5,914 bases of DNA. Source: an uncultured Oscillibacter sp. Lineage in GTDB: Bacteria; Bacillota; Clostridia; Oscillospirales; Oscillospiraceae. The DNA lies in NCBI GenBank assembly GCA_905233795.1, contig CAJOFP010000128.1, positions 4,065-9,978 on the forward strand, in the 5' to 3' direction. This document shows, piece by piece, positions 5,473 to 5,914 of the stretch (the stretch's first letter is position 1; each line of letters opens with the position of its first letter). Under the pieces are notes generated by a model. The model saw nothing but the letters and a program-made list of their open reading frames with translations. It did no database searches and was not told the DNA's origin. Both the position numbers and the translations under genes were made by a program.

Positions 5473-5914
5473 ATGGAATCTTTGGAACAGGATGAAAATG
5501 TGCGGGCGGTTACGGCGTTAATGGATGTGAACGGACGCCGGGAAATGTCCGCGGATTTGTTCGCCATTCTGATGTACGTTTCGGAAATGGAACGTCAGAA
5601 TCAGACGCTGGAACGTGAATTGCACGGCATGAAAGCGGAGCTTGAGGAACTGAAAGCGCGGAAATCTCCGCTTGCGAAAGCGATGGAAGCCGCTGTCAAC
5701 GCCGCGCGGAAATGCGCGGACGGCGTGAAAGAACAGCTTTCCGGCGTCCGTGAGACTGTGATTTCATGGGCGAAAGATACGGCGGAGAATACGAAACTGC
5801 GCGGCGTTTCCGCGCTGGACGAATCCGTAACCGCGCTTCGTATCAGACCCATGATGGAGGCTGCGCAGTCCGGCATTCAGGGGGCGTTGGAGAGTGTCCG
5901 CGCCGCCGTGGATC
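5473..5914 (+). CDS. DUF6674-like coiled-coil accessory protein, 3'-partial
   Basis: The frame is open from the ATG at 5473 to the window end (147 complete codons, no stop), so the gene continues beyond. The N-terminal 30 residues include NVRAVTALMDVNGRREMSADLF. A segment AILMYVSEMERQNQTLEREL leads into a clear coiled coil (about 36-65, heptad-like with M, L and E). This is followed by Ala/Lys-rich amphipathic helices (70-147) with SPLAKAMEAAVNAARK, VKEQLSGVRETVISWAKD and GVSALDESVTALRIRPM. This order (short helix, 'YV..ME' motif, coiled coil, long helical region) matches DUF6674 proteins of clostridial conjugative elements as I recall them; their function is unknown. There is no signal peptide or membrane segment. 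The gene follows prgI-virB4 after an 84-bp gap with its own possible promoter, whereas in typical elements a cell-wall hydrolase gene usually follows virB4. The coding call is strong, the family name moderately so. Confidence 0.75.
   Translation, partial: MESLEQDENVRAVTALMDVNGRREMSADLFAILMYVSEMERQNQTLERELHGMKAELEELKARKSPLAKAMEAAVNAARKCADGVKEQLSGVRETVISWAKDTAENTKLRGVSALDESVTALRIRPMMEAAQSGIQGALESVRAAVD

Noticed and set aside
1..5914. tRNA, rRNA, CRISPR arrays, insertion-sequence ends or attachment sites
   Set aside because: I saw no repeat-spacer pattern, no cloverleaf-like sequence, no transposase and no terminal repeats in the window.

Overview
The window looks like part of the conjugation (type IV secretion) module of an integrative conjugative element of the Tn1549/CTn type found in Clostridia-like Bacillota. 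The evidence is a PrgI-type membrane segment joined to a VirB4-type ATPase, a small adenine-methylase-like gene just upstream, DUF3849-type repeats and a DUF6674-like coiled-coil protein. All of these are families I know from such elements. All supported genes are on the + strand. Base composition is roughly balanced by eye, with frequent gcg/cgg/ccg codons, which would fit a moderate-GC gut-type clostridium (for example Oscillospiraceae), but the host cannot be named from this window. No relaxase, integrase, VirD4 coupling protein or attachment site is visible, so current mobility cannot be judged.

Layout: (1) 1-1293 is the 3' part of a gene with two tandem DUF3849-like domains; its start lies before the window. 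(2) 1293-1907 is a translationally coupled hypothetical gene (TAATG overlap, strong Shine-Dalgarno). Its C-terminal tail resembles the tail of the preceding protein. (3) 1908-2015 is a short gap with a perfect 9-bp hairpin. (4) 2016-2576 is a small DNA methyltransferase-like gene with a DPPY motif. (5) 2578-5388 encodes a 936-residue PrgI-VirB4 fusion, the centrepiece of the window. (6) 5389-5472 is an AT-rich gap with a candidate promoter inside an imperfect dyad. (7) From 5473 to beyond the window end runs a coiled-coil, DUF6674-like gene.

The PrgI-VirB4 protein would be the membrane-anchored ATPase that powers assembly and DNA transfer of the Gram-positive conjugation channel. The methylase may modify element DNA. 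The DUF3849, tail-sharing and DUF6674-like proteins are accessory proteins of unknown function that travel with these elements.

The points most worth a second look are the PrgI-VirB4 fusion and the in-frame Shine-Dalgarno/AUU inside its linker, altered residues in an otherwise very conserved VirB4 motif, a shared C-terminal tail on two adjacent proteins, and a strong hairpin between a consensus Shine-Dalgarno and the fusion gene's start. I see no clear sign of an entirely new system. This is a variant of a known conjugation module.
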